A stretch of DNA of 34,050 bases, taken from positions 1-34,050 of the forward strand of contig CALGGR010000080.1 in NCBI GenBank assembly GCA_937915755.1. The letters are read 5' to 3'. The DNA is from an uncultured Fretibacterium sp. (GTDB lineage Bacteria > Synergistota > Synergistia > Synergistales > Aminobacteriaceae). The position numbers and the translations under genes were made by a program. The first letter of the stretch is position 1. Every line of letters starts with the position of its first letter. The notes below the pieces were generated by a model, which did not search any database, had not been told where the DNA came from, and was given only the letters and a program-made list of their open reading frames with translations. Shown here one piece after another: positions 8,375 through 15,979 of this stretch.

Positions 8375-8379
8375 TAGTT

Positions 8380-9033
8380 TTAGGAGTAGTAACAGGTACA
8401 CCTACAGTTGATTATCTCGTTCGGGTCCGGATCAAAGGCTGTATCCATAGGGAAGCGCATCTTTGATTTTGAAAGGCCTACATAGAAAAATCCGTTTATC
8501 GGCACTGTTACATCTTCCATGTCAACGTGGGAAGGCCGTACACGGTCATCTCCCATCGTCACCCATGTTTTATGTTTTTTCTTTCTGCCCTGACTTCTCG
8601 CAATGGCAAGCCCTGCTCCCACCAGCCCGGACGCAATAGCGAAGTCGCGATAGTTGTTTACTATGTTGCTCTCCACTCTCGCTATCAGCGAAGCCCTGTC
8701 CGCGCTCGTCCAGTATTCTCCGCTGTGTTCTCTGGTGGTCTTTTCTATCTGCTTCGCAAAGCTCTCGGCTCTCTCCGCGAGATAGTCATCATCAGCCAGG
8801 TCGAGGTCATCGAGCATCTCCATGTAAGCGTCATAGATACGGCTGTAACCGTCCTGCACAGACGGAGAACGCCTCTCATACCATGAAAGAGCCTCAAGGA
8901 TATGCTCATCAACGATCTGAGCGGTCAGTACTCTCTGCTCTACGCCGTCATCGTCTATCTCCATCTCCCCGAAGTAATCTTCGTATTCGAGGGAGTTGGC
9001 TTCGTCGAAGTCAAGGTTTCTTATCCGGGCCAT
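8380..9033 (-). CDS. Minor head protein (SPP1 gp7 / Mu F-like)
   Basis: A 217-residue protein starting at 9033 immediately after the portal stop. The C-terminal part has 'TWVTMGDDRVRPSHVDMEDVTVPI...MRFPMDTAFDPDPNEIINCRCTCYY', the hallmark of the Mu F-like/SPP1 gp7 family (a D-x-R-x-x-H core and a C-R-C-x-C end). Members bind the portal inside the capsid and may influence DNA exit. The start has a weak ribosome site, suggesting coupling to portal translation. Confidence 0.9.
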   Translation of the reverse strand: MARIRNLDFDEANSLEYEDYFGEMEIDDDGVEQRVLTAQIVDEHILEALSWYERRSPSVQDGYSRIYDAYMEMLDDLDLADDDYLAERAESFAKQIEKTTREHSGEYWTSADRASLIARVESNIVNNYRDFAIASGLVGAGLAIARSQGRKKKHKTWVTMGDDRVRPSHVDMEDVTVPINGFFYVGLSKSKMRFPMDTAFDPDPNEIINCRCTCYYS

Positions 9034-10554
9034 TTAAAATACCGCTTCGCCTCTCAGCGGATCTTGATTCGTTCCATAGTCAGACCATGCACTGTCTGCC
9101 AGTTCGTCCATCTGGATCTCTTCTCCGCCGCCGAACAGGAGCCTGTCTATCCGCTCAAGGGAGTCGATAGTCACCTGCTGAGGGTCGTCAAAAATATCCA
9201 CAACTGTTATCGCCTTCTCCACATCAATGCCGGACTTGATCATCGTGACCATCGAGTTGACTCTGCTGGACAGTTCGTAAGTCTTGTTCCGTCCGATATG
9301 AGGAAGGACATCTGAAAGGGCAAGGGACTTCATGTCCGCATCGACATTCGATATTTTAAAGACCGCAAGGACTCTCTTTAACAGTTCCATCTGAGACTGG
9401 TCGGACAGCATGACAGAAGTTTTCGCCTGAGTCTCTGCCATCTGCCATCCGTTCGATAAGAGGATCGCAGAACCAGTGTTCCCACCAGTGGAAGAATCCC
9501 TTCCCGGTACTCCGGCGATCTCAAGTATCTGCTGATACATATAATCAACAAGTGCCTGAGTCTCAGACTGGTTCAAGGGAGCAGTCACATATTCGATGTT
9601 CGCGCTTCTTCCGTCAGCGGTGGACTTTGTGAGTATCATTCCGCCGTTGACCAGAGAGTCTTTCTGATCTTCGCTTATCTGGCAGTCGTTCATCCACAGT
9701 ATCGACTGAACGTACTGGCACACATCGTTTACCCGGTCTGAGTTGACAAGGTTCAGAGCGTCCATCAGAGGAATGACGGCTTCGAAAGCTCCCTGTCTTG
9801 AATAGGAGTTCTCAAACTCGACAATGGGTATGATGCCCATGATGTTGGGGAGTTCCTCAAAAGCGGAGTTTTGCCATCTCACTTTTCTTTCGGGATCGTG
9901 TTCGTCCGGCTCGGTCTGCCAGATAGAACCCCTGTAGATATGCTCATCGGTGTATGCGGTTATCTTCCTCACTCCGTCCCTTCTGACTGCGTAAGTCACA
10001 GCCATAATGGGCTTCCTGTAGGAGTCGTTCGTTCTCACCACAAAAGTGTTCTTTGGGTTTAATGTGAGAATGTCAAACGGAGCGTATGAGCCATCATCCT
10101 CTTTCTTCGGAAGGACGCACATATAGCCGACACCGCATATTTTGAAGTCTCTGGCGCACTCCAAGTCCCTTGCAGGCTTTCCCTGCTCGTAGAGCATCTC
10201 GTTCAGCCTTGCTATCCTTGAATCGTCCTGCTTCGGGTCTGCCTTCCTTATGTCGTCTTTAGCTCTCTGGACGAAGGAATAAGGGTTAGCGTACTCGTAT
10301 CCAAGTTTGAACTCGACTATCTCTTTGGCATAGTTGGCGTTGGCATGGACATTGATGTCCGGCCTCACTAACTTCTCCCTGTAAAAGATAGGCTGCGCTC
10401 CGGCTTCGTACTCGTACAGCCCTCTTATCTCACTTCTCGTAGCCTCATGATCCATCAGTGTTTGGATAAGCACCGATGCCACGTTCTGGAGAGTTATCTC
10501 GGACTCGTCTGTATAAATGACTTTTCTGCCGTGGAGCAAGTCACCAGTGTACAT
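9034..10554 (-). CDS. Portal protein (SPP1-like)
   Basis: The gene encodes 506 residues from the ATG at 10554, chosen because GGTGAGG lies 5 nt upstream. An ATG-initiated frame from 10593 would start inside the terminator hairpin. Features include the N-terminal 'INVHANANYAKEIVEFKLGYEYANPYSF' and 'VEFENSYSRQGAFEAVIPLMDALNLV', typical of Phage_prot_Gp6/SPP1 portals, and an acidic C-terminus. The portal forms the dodecameric DNA gate and terminase dock. Confidence 0.93.
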   Translation of the reverse strand: MYTGDLLHGRKVIYTDESEITLQNVASVLIQTLMDHEATRSEIRGLYEYEAGAQPIFYREKLVRPDINVHANANYAKEIVEFKLGYEYANPYSFVQRAKDDIRKADPKQDDSRIARLNEMLYEQGKPARDLECARDFKICGVGYMCVLPKKEDDGSYAPFDILTLNPKNTFVVRTNDSYRKPIMAVTYAVRRDGVRKITAYTDEHIYRGSIWQTEPDEHDPERKVRWQNSAFEELPNIMGIIPIVEFENSYSRQGAFEAVIPLMDALNLVNSDRVNDVCQYVQSILWMNDCQISEDQKDSLVNGGMILTKSTADGRSANIEYVTAPLNQSETQALVDYMYQQILEIAGVPGRDSSTGGNTGSAILLSNGWQMAETQAKTSVMLSDQSQMELLKRVLAVFKISNVDADMKSLALSDVLPHIGRNKTYELSSRVNSMVTMIKSGIDVEKAITVVDIFDDPQQVTIDSLERIDRLLFGGGEEIQMDELADSAWSDYGTNQDPLRGEAVF

Positions 10555-10569
10555 ACTGACCTCACCAAT

Positions 10570-10591
10570 AAAAAAAGCGGCTTTTCGCCGC
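10570..10591 (-). terminator. Intrinsic terminator between regulator and portal genes
   Basis: On the minus strand GCGGC-GAAAA-GCCGC (10591-10577) is followed by seven Ts (10576-10570). It lies in the 84-bp gap between the sigma-like gene stop (10639) and the portal start (10554). It would cut the terS-terL-regulator transcript away from the portal onward. Confidence 0.88.
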
Positions 10592-10619
10592 ATATCACAT
10601 TCTTACTGTCTTATTTTCT

Positions 10620-10634
10620 CATAACGATGTTATG
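10620..10634. promoter_or_regulatory. CATAAC-N3-GTTATG palindrome before the portal terminator
   Basis: A perfect 6-bp inverted repeat with a 3-bp centre, in AT-rich DNA just after the stop of the sigma-like gene (10639) and before the terminator at 10591-10570. It is a plausible protein binding site or part of a promoter driving the portal operon. No clear -35/-10 pair is seen with it. Confidence 0.35.
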
Positions 10635-10638
10635 TAAT

Positions 10639-11091
10639 TCAATAGAAGGGACTGTACAATTCTTCAAACCGGGTCAGAGCCTCTTTGTAAAAGTTAAAGA
10701 CGCTCTTCATCGAGCGGTGCATGGTCTCGGCAACATCCGCAAAGGTCATGTTCTGAAGGAAATGCAGATGCAGAACCTTGTAATATCTGTCATCCAATAT
10801 GTTCCCTTCCTCGTCTCGCTCTATCAGCCCTTCTAACTGCTTCTGTATCGTCTGCCTGAGACGCACATATTCGTCCAGAATGGCCTCCGCTTCAGCCTGA
10901 GCGTCCACAAAGGCCGCGGCATAGTTTCCTGTCCTGTCTGTTATAGCGGAGCTTTGTACGACTGTCCCAAGGTTCCCTGTTCCCACGTTGATAGCTGTAG
11001 CAAGGCTCAGATAATGCCTTGCCTCCGCATTTTTCATCAGCACCAGATCCTCATAGTAACTAAGCTGAGAAAGATAGTTCTTCGCGTTCAA
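10639..11091 (-). CDS. Sigma-70 region 4-like late regulator (ArpU/RinA/DUF1492-like)
   Basis: A 150-residue protein with a TTG start at 11091 (AAGGAG 6 nt upstream; the terL stop overlaps as TTGA). Residues 10-110 are helical and coiled. The C-terminal 45 residues, 'YYKVLHLHFLQNMTFADVAETMHRSMKSVFNFYKEALTRFEELY', read as a sigma region 4 helix-turn-helix. Similar small proteins activate late genes in Firmicute phages. Unusually, it lies downstream of terL and not before terS, so it would be made with the terminase and could act on the later late transcripts, which follow a terminator. Confidence 0.72.
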   Translation of the reverse strand: MNAKNYLSQLSYYEDLVLMKNAEARHYLSLATAINVGTGNLGTVVQSSAITDRTGNYAAAFVDAQAEAEAILDEYVRLRQTIQKQLEGLIERDEEGNILDDRYYKVLHLHFLQNMTFADVAETMHRSMKSVFNFYKEALTRFEELYSPFY

Positions 11092-12779
11092 AACAGTCTC
11101 CTTCCGACAGTTACCTCCACCTGATTTGTCCCGAGAGCGTATCTGTACAGCTGCGCCAGTGAATCTGCCGCGTCATCATGCTCATTCTTGCCTATCTGAA
11201 CGTAAAACATAAGCTCGTTCATAGCCTTGTCGTACTCGTCTGAGCGCATGAACCGCTTTATCCCCTCGTCATCCTCTTTAGCCGCCTCTTTTATGGACGC
11301 ATTGTCAGACAGAAAGATAAACCGCCTCTTAATGTCCCCTGAGTACTGAGATATTCTCGTGTTCTTTGAGAGCGTTGTAGGCGCGCGTGTGTGCGTTATA
11401 GAACAGGAATATCCCTTGTCCTTTAACATATCGTCAACGTAATCCGCATACACATCTCCGCCGGAGTTCGCTTCAAAGTTTATAGACTGTATCTTGTCCC
11501 CCATTATCTTCCCGGCTACCAGAGGAAGTGTGCTTTCCTTCGTCCCCGAAGAGAATATCCAGTCGATAATGTATATATCCCCATTCTCGTACAGGAAGCC
11601 TATAGGCATGGATAAAGAGTCTCCCCCTCCCCAGGCCACATCACACGCGGAGATAACTGAGTATTCTCCCTCCGGCAAGACGCCGTTGAAGAACCTCAGA
11701 TCGTTTTCGGGGAACAGCAGCCCTTCCCGGATGAACGGTGCCTGCTGATATTTAGCCATCCATTCATTCGGATCGAGCTTCTTCTTCACATCGAGGAAGT
11801 ATTTCGTGGAGAAACCGTTTACAGAGTACGCAAAGTTACTCTCGTTCCTCTCGTTTAAGGCAGGGATCTTTCTGAACAGGTATTCCGGATCATCCTTAAA
11901 CTCGCTCTCTATCCTTCCCAAAGGGTCAAGGACATTCCACCTCGTAGCGACCATCAATTCCCTAGAACCGTCATTCTTTCGGTCTGTCAGTACGTTCAGA
12001 TAATCCTGATACCGCCCTTCCAGCCTTCTCGGTGAAAGAGATTCGGTCCTGTCCCTTATAAGGTCATCAACGTATAAGTATCCATCGGGGGAAATATCCA
12101 CTTCACCTGTCCATGTACCGTCTATTCCCCGGCAGGTCAATGTGGGAAAACGATCCGGACTGTTGAAGTTAAGCTCTCTCTTTAATGCGGATTTGCTTTG
12201 AATACTGACATGAGGGAATATCTCTGAATATGTGTACTCCCTTGAAGTCGTGAGATTTTTCATCTCGTTGTAGAAGCCTTCGGCTAATATCCCCGAGTGA
12301 CCGGCCATCGCGTTGTGGGAGTCAGGCCTTCTCCCTATCACCCACGCAAGAAAGAATAAACAGATAGTGCTCTTCCCCACGCGGGGCGGCAAAGAAAGAC
12401 CATAGAACTTAAACTCCCTCTCTTCCAGCCTTTGAAGGTCGTTCGCGACTACATGAAGCGTTTTCCTTCGCGGTATATAAAACTTCTTCTCAGGGTTTCT
12501 GTCCCTCTCCATGAATACCAGAAAGTCCTCGAAAGAAAATGGAGCTAAATGTTTCACTGACTGCCAGTAAAGAGCAAGCATCCTCTCAGGCTCCGCTGTG
12601 ACACCGTGCATCACCATGCGGAATAACGCCTGCCTCAGTACCTTTAACTCGTCAGTAAAGGATTCCGCTCCATTCTCGTCTATCCCGGCAAAGAGAAGGT
12701 CATTGTACTTCCAGATGGAATAATCATCCGTAAGCTCATCAGCTAAAGCCAGGTATCCTTTGTATTCACTCGCTTTCAA
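11088..12779 (-). CDS. terL: Terminase large subunit
   Basis: A 563-residue protein with a TTG start at 12779, GAGG 9 nt upstream and overlap with the terS end. The ATPase part has a Walker A-like PPRVGKST (131-138), Walker B YLYVDDL (234-240) and coupling motif ATRW (277-280). The RNase H-like nuclease part has the acidic ISACDVAWGGGDS (Asp379), a FEANSGGD segment and a C-terminal HDDAADSLAQLY. It packages DNA through the portal and cuts concatemers. Full length for the family. Confidence 0.94.
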   Translation of the reverse strand: MKASEYKGYLALADELTDDYSIWKYNDLLFAGIDENGAESFTDELKVLRQALFRMVMHGVTAEPERMLALYWQSVKHLAPFSFEDFLVFMERDRNPEKKFYIPRRKTLHVVANDLQRLEEREFKFYGLSLPPRVGKSTICLFFLAWVIGRRPDSHNAMAGHSGILAEGFYNEMKNLTTSREYTYSEIFPHVSIQSKSALKRELNFNSPDRFPTLTCRGIDGTWTGEVDISPDGYLYVDDLIRDRTESLSPRRLEGRYQDYLNVLTDRKNDGSRELMVATRWNVLDPLGRIESEFKDDPEYLFRKIPALNERNESNFAYSVNGFSTKYFLDVKKKLDPNEWMAKYQQAPFIREGLLFPENDLRFFNGVLPEGEYSVISACDVAWGGGDSLSMPIGFLYENGDIYIIDWIFSSGTKESTLPLVAGKIMGDKIQSINFEANSGGDVYADYVDDMLKDKGYSCSITHTRAPTTLSKNTRISQYSGDIKRRFIFLSDNASIKEAAKEDDEGIKRFMRSDEYDKAMNELMFYVQIGKNEHDDAADSLAQLYRYALGTNQVEVTVGRRLF

Positions 12780-13335
12780 TAATATCTTCCTCGTATGGCC
12801 TTGAAGAACCGTCTATCTCGTCAGGGTCTGCTATCTCAGCGGCTATCTGCGCCCTTGTCCGCGATACAATGGGTGTTCCGTGGTCTTCCTCTATCATGTT
12901 CGTGGGCTGATCCGTGAATCCGTACATAGCTTTCGCCGCGAATATCGCGTTTACATTAGTCCCTGTCGTGTTCGCTAGTTTGTCCATGTGGGCGGCCGCA
13001 CATTCCTCTTTCCACCTGTTTTTAGCGTTCACATACTCCGCTCCCCTGTATATCTTCCCCCACTTCGATAAGGTCGATTGATGTATCCCTGTCATCCTTC
13101 CAAATCCGAAAAGAGTAGGCGTATGCCCGTATTTGGTACACAGAACATCGTAAAACTCGAACCACCTGTCTAATTCCTCTATATCTTCACGGTTCACCTT
13201 TATCCTCGTCCTTATGTACATTAAAAGATAAGAGAACCTGTCCATGTCCCTTAATAGCTCAGTGTCTCCCTTTAACTCATCCTCAATAAATGTGTTCAGA
13301 AGCGTTCCGGCTTTCCTTATACTGACTTCGTTCAT
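12766..13335 (-). CDS. terS: Terminase small subunit
   Basis: Encodes 189 residues from the ATG at 13335, chosen over an upstream start at 13365 because GTGAGG lies 5 nt before it. The HTH-like 'TLFGFGRMTGIHQSTLSKWGKI' (about residues 78-100) should bind the packaging site. The coiled N-terminus and acidic C-terminus are usual for oligomeric terminase small subunits. The terL TTG is inside its last codons, so the pair is translationally coupled. The repeat-rich DNA just upstream is the natural place for the cos/pac site and late promoter. Confidence 0.83.
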   Translation of the reverse strand: MNEVSIRKAGTLLNTFIEDELKGDTELLRDMDRFSYLLMYIRTRIKVNREDIEELDRWFEFYDVLCTKYGHTPTLFGFGRMTGIHQSTLSKWGKIYRGAEYVNAKNRWKEECAAAHMDKLANTTGTNVNAIFAAKAMYGFTDQPTNMIEEDHGTPIVSRTRAQIAAEIADPDEIDGSSRPYEEDIIESE

Positions 13336-13371
13336 ACTATCCTCACAGCCTGTACTTACCTGCACTATACT

Positions 13372-13401
13372 TATTAAACTCTTCTGTATTAAACTCTTCT
13401 G
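13372..13401. repeat. 15-bp tandem repeat just upstream of terS
   Basis: TATTAAACTCTTCTG occurs twice head to tail (13372-13386 and 13387-13401), flanked by related GTACTAAC and TATACT words. It lies 36 bp upstream of the terS ATG, so it could be an activator binding site of the late promoter or part of the packaging site. Confidence 0.7.
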
Positions 13402-13504
13402 TACTAACCTTATCTATACTATACTGGGACGTCGGTAATACGCAGTGCCTTCACGAAAGAGAACCTAAATGCCCTATATAACACTAATAACTAGACCAGA
13501 TAGC

Positions 13505-13549
13505 TTTAAGCTAGTTCTAAAATGGTTTTAAGCTAGTTTTAAGCTAGTC
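13505..13549. repeat. Three copies of TTTAAGCTAGTY
   Basis: TTTAAGCTAGTT at 13505-13516 and 13527-13538 and TTTAAGCTAGTC at 13538-13549. The spacings are 22 and 11 bp, two and one helical turns, which suggests binding of a protein on one face of the DNA. A related GTTTAAGCTA occurs at 14127-14136. Confidence 0.7.
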
Positions 13550-13571
13550 CCTTTTTGGGAAAATATAGTTG

Positions 13572-13611
13572 GGGGGTTAAGTAAAGCCCTAAATCGCTTA
13601 TGTAAACCCCC
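13572..13611. other. GGGGGTT/AACCCCC inverted repeat
   Basis: GGGGGTT at 13572-13578 is complementary to AACCCCC at 13605-13611, enclosing 26 nt, in otherwise AT-rich DNA upstream of terS. G and C tracts flanking the terminase genes are sometimes part of packaging sites; here that is only a suggestion. Confidence 0.4.
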
Positions 13612-13648
13612 TCCCCCGTTATAGTCAACCCACTGTTTTGCTAGACTT

Positions 13649-13668
13649 CGTTAAACCCGCGTTTAACG
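13649..13668. promoter_or_regulatory. 20-bp palindrome CGTTAAAC-N4-GTTTAACG
   Basis: Perfect 8-bp arms with a 4-bp centre (CCGC), upstream of both divergent gene sets. It has the form of an operator for a dimeric regulator. No copy was noticed elsewhere in the window. Confidence 0.5.
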
Positions 13669-13772
13669 CATAGTTGCTAACAACATATAGTATACCACGA
13701 GAATCAGACCACAAGATATAGATTTGCGGTCTTTCGTCAACCTTTTTGGTAAATCAACTAGCGATAAAAGCG

Positions 13773-13804
13773 CGGAGCAGATCGTGTACGGAGCAGATCG
13801 TGTA
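13773..13804. repeat. 16-bp tandem repeat
   Basis: CGGAGCAGATCGTGTA is present twice in direct tandem (13773-13788, 13789-13804), followed by a final C. It lies in the non-coding divergent region. Its role is unknown; it may be a terminase or regulator binding site. Confidence 0.75.
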
Positions 13805-14055
13805 CCAATATAAGACGCGTGTTTGGGCGCGCTTGGCGTGGGACTTGAGTCCTGTAGGCTTAAGGCTTATACAGCCCTGTAGGTTATAGGCTGTCTAACG
13901 TTGGTATAGGCTTATTTAATACGTTTGGCTGTTTCGCGATCTTCTACATTATATTGCCATCTCATTGACTGTATTATGTCACCCATAAAGTCATGTTCAC
14001 ATAACGCAAATGAGGAACGCCTAAAATTCTCATTTGATTTTCAATGCCCGAAAAA

Positions 14056-14083
14056 GCCTTGTAGTATAAGGCAAAATTTTTTT
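14056..14083. terminator. Bidirectional hairpin terminator
   Basis: GCCTT (14056-14060) pairs with AAGGC (14068-14072), loop GTAGTAT. Reading plus it is followed by AAAATTTTTTT. Reading minus it is followed directly by TTTTT. It would insulate the plus-strand module from the terS side. Confidence 0.6.
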
Positions 14084-14106
14084 CAAAAAAACTTCCATTC
14101 AAACTA

Positions 14107-14133
14107 TTGACAATCTAATCCGCATGGTTTAAG
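14107..14133 (+). promoter_or_regulatory. Candidate promoter of the plus-strand module
   Basis: A perfect TTGACA at 14107-14112, but the best -10 is poor: TTTAAG at 14128-14133 with a 15-bp spacer, or TAAGCT at 14130 with 17 bp. It sits after the terminator and before the remnant reading frames and is the only -35 of this quality there. Confidence 0.35.
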
Positions 14134-14140
14134 CTATAGG

Positions 14141-14332
14141 CTCCAGACCATCATCGAGACGCCCGAAGCGGCGCTGCTGCAGGATCCGAGGACCGGCAAA
14201 TACTATATTGATTATTCGGACGGCACTGACGTCGTTGACCGCCTGGACGCCCGCGACGAAGACGAAGCCTTCGAGATATTCAGAAGGGATCGCGACTGGC
14301 TGGTACGTATAACTGAAGAGGTGGACTTATGA
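14141..14332 (+). pseudogene. 5'-truncated remnant of a small acidic protein gene
   Basis: The frame is open from about 14113 to the TGA at 14332 but has no ATG, GTG or TTG start and no ribosome site. From 14141 it reads LQTIIETPEAALLQDPRTG, then KYYIDYSDGTDVVDRL, and ends RDWLVRITEEVDL. Codon use is clearly protein-like (GC-rich third positions), in contrast to the AT-rich DNA before 14140. It stops in an ATGA overlap with the next frame. This is most likely the 3' part of a gene whose start was deleted when the module joined the phage. Confidence 0.6.
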
Positions 14333-14429
14333 CCGCGAAGACCGAAGCGCAGGCCCGATACGACGCGATAAACACTCGTAAGACGGGATCGCCTACAACG
14401 TGAACACTGGGGAGATAAAGGAGATTTAA
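14329..14429 (+). pseudogene. Internally deleted and frameshifted small gene
   Basis: The ATG at 14329 overlaps the previous stop (ATGA) and reads MTAKTEAQARYDAINTRKTG, then ends early at 14403. In the other frame the DNA from 14391 reads AYNVNTGEIKEI and stops at 14429, just before the next gene. The first part resembles starts of small ribbon-helix-helix-type plasmid or phage proteins ('AQARYDAINTR...'), the second the end of another small protein. An internal deletion of a gene, or a fusion of two, is the simplest reading. Confidence 0.5.
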
Positions 14430-14431
14430 CC

Positions 14432-14770
14432 ATGACGAAAGAGGAAAGAATCATTGAAGCGCTGAAGAACTCCACGAGCATTGATCAGGTGACCACGTGG
14501 AATGAGTATCAAGACGGCATACGCGGAGACGCTTATATCAGCCGTATGGAAGAGTTTGACGAACTCTTCTCCCATCTCAGCCCAACGGATTTATTACTTA
14601 ATATTAACACCTTTGATATTCGTGACCGTTACTTCACATGCACGATTTGGGGCATTGACTCCAGCGACGATCCGGGGGACTGGATGGACTTTGAAGAGTT
14701 AGCCGCCGAAGCTGCGGAAAGGAACAACGATTTTTACGACAGCAAAATCCGGGAGATACTGAACAGTTAA
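14432..14770 (+). CDS. Unknown acidic protein of the plus-strand module
   Basis: A 112-residue protein with AAAGGAG before the ATG at 14432. I do not recognise it. It is acidic and helical, with 'FDIRDRYFTCTIWGIDSSDDPGDWMDFEELAAEAAERNNDFYD' in the middle and end. It has no signal peptide, membrane segment or metal-binding motif. It is the first intact gene of the plus-strand module, followed after 45 bp by another acidic unknown. Confidence 0.75.
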   Translation: MTKEERIIEALKNSTSIDQVTTWNEYQDGIRGDAYISRMEEFDELFSHLSPTDLLLNINTFDIRDRYFTCTIWGIDSSDDPGDWMDFEELAAEAAERNNDFYDSKIREILNS

Positions 14771-14815
14771 GCAAAAAGCTGTCCTATCGGCTATACGGGG
14801 AGACAGGAGAAAATC

Positions 14816-15298
14816 ATGACACGTTTAGCGATCAAAATGGCGATTATGGAACGCTTTGAGTTTATGGATGATGATTATTTGATTGATTTTTACAACGCGG
14901 AGAGAGAAGCCACCATATACACAGATATAGACGAGCTTTTCAGTGATCAGGATCTGTCCTTGTCAGAAGCGTTGGAAGCCCTTGACCGGGAATTTGAATA
15001 TGACGCATACAGTCATCCGTATTACGTCTGGGACTCCGGAACGATCTACTCTTTTGAGAGTCTCACAGACATCATAGACCTTGACGATATGGCGGAATGC
15101 CTTATCGCGGATATCGAACATGGCGTTGGAGTGCAGGGCTTCGGCGACATTGACACGGTAGCGGAGACATTCACGCCGGAAATCCTGAAACTGAGGAACG
15201 AAGAAACACGCGAAAAGATTGAAGAGCTCAGGCAGAAATATGCCGAGATCGCGGAAGCGCTGAAGAAACTGGAGGCAAGCTATGGACTATTGGACTAA
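14816..15298 (+). CDS. Unknown acidic protein preceding the FtsK-like gene
   Basis: A 160-residue protein with ACAGGAG upstream of the ATG at 14816. It is very acidic in the first 100 residues (MDDDYLIDFYNAERE, ITDIIDLDDMAECLIADIEHG) and ends in a heptad-rich coiled coil (residues 118-155). I do not recognise a family. The FtsK-like ATG lies inside its last codons (15282), so the two are translationally coupled and may work as a complex. Confidence 0.78.
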   Translation: MTRLAIKMAIMERFEFMDDDYLIDFYNAEREATIYTDIDELFSDQDLSLSEALEALDREFEYDAYSHPYYVWDSGTIYSFESLTDIIDLDDMAECLIADIEHGVGVQGFGDIDTVAETFTPEILKLRNEETREKIEELRQKYAEIAEALKKLEASYGLLD

Positions 15299-15977
15299 TT
15301 ACGAAGTTTACGAAAGACTGCTAGAAGATGTCCACATTCTCATCGGTGGGAGTGTTGGAAGCGGAAAATCGGTAGTGATGAACGCGCTGATAGCCACTCT
15401 TCTAACGCACGATCCGGCGGAAAAGTGCATGATGCTCATTGACCCGAAACGGGTGGAGCTAGTCGCCTATAAAGACACAGCGCACTGTATCGGACACGCC
15501 ACAGAGTCGCACGAGATCATCGGCCTGTTAGAAAAGGCTGGTCGGATAATGGAAACACGCTATCAGAGCATGGAAGAACAGCGTATAAAACGGTGGAAGG
15601 GTGCGGAGCTTTATATTTTCGTTGACGAGTTTGGCGACCTCATGACCACAGACAGAAAGCAGTTTCTGCCGCTGATTAAAAGGCTAGCTCAGATGGGACG
15701 AGCCGCCGGCATCCATGTAGTGATGGCAACTCAGTGTACTCTCCGCTCCGTCATTCCGACAGAAGTTAAAATCAATCTGGATACGCGAGTAGCGTTAAGA
15801 GTGCCGAGCCCTTTAGACAGTCGTAATGTCCTTGACTGCAACGGCGCGGAAAAACTGCCTAAATACGGACAAGGGCTGATAAGGTGGCGCGGAGAAGTCA
15901 CGCCGGAGCTTTGGGAACTCCCCATGTATCAGGACGAGGATCTGGATGAATTAGCACAGGCGAGAAGGAGGATTTGA
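15282..15977 (+). CDS. Minimal FtsK/SpoIIIE-type DNA translocase ATPase
   Basis: A 231-residue single-domain ATPase with a GGAGG ribosome site inside the previous gene. Walker A GGSVGSGKSVV (22-32), the family motif MLIDPKRVELVAY (51-63), Walker B YIFVDEFGDL (111-120) and the highly typical GRAAGIHVVMATQ (139-151) place it in the FtsK/SpoIIIE/TraB group. There is no membrane anchor and no C-terminal gamma domain, so it is just the motor. Such mini-translocases occur on conjugative elements, plasmids and some phages. In this phage it is separate from both the packaging and replication operons, so its DNA substrate is unknown. Confidence 0.9.
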   Translation: MDYWTNYEVYERLLEDVHILIGGSVGSGKSVVMNALIATLLTHDPAEKCMMLIDPKRVELVAYKDTAHCIGHATESHEIIGLLEKAGRIMETRYQSMEEQRIKRWKGAELYIFVDEFGDLMTTDRKQFLPLIKRLAQMGRAAGIHVVMATQCTLRSVIPTEVKINLDTRVALRVPSPLDSRNVLDCNGAEKLPKYGQGLIRWRGEVTPELWELPMYQDEDLDELAQARRRI

Positions 15978-15979
15978 AA

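Larger units (their letters stand above)
13336..14112. other. Repeat-rich non-coding region between terS and plus-strand module
   Basis: No credible gene in either direction; the 61-codon frame at 13925-14110 has no ribosome site and unusual composition. It holds the 15-bp tandem (13372), three TTTAAGCTAGT(T/C) copies (13505, 13527, 13538), a G6/C5 inverted repeat (13572-13578 with 13605-13611), a 20-bp palindrome (13649-13668), a 16-bp tandem (13773-13804), GTAGG/TATAGGC words at 13850-13915 and a hairpin terminator (14056-14072). It separates the divergent late operon and plus-strand module and probably contains the late promoter and packaging signal. Confidence 0.7.

Noticed and set aside
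10555..10593. Portal start at the upstream ATG (10593)
   Set aside because: That start would lie within the terminator hairpin and lacks a ribosome site; the ATG at 10554 has GGTGAGG at correct spacing.
13925..14110. 61-codon plus-strand frame upstream of the plus-strand module
   Set aside because: No ribosome site; it spans a terminator hairpin and A/T runs and its product looks random.
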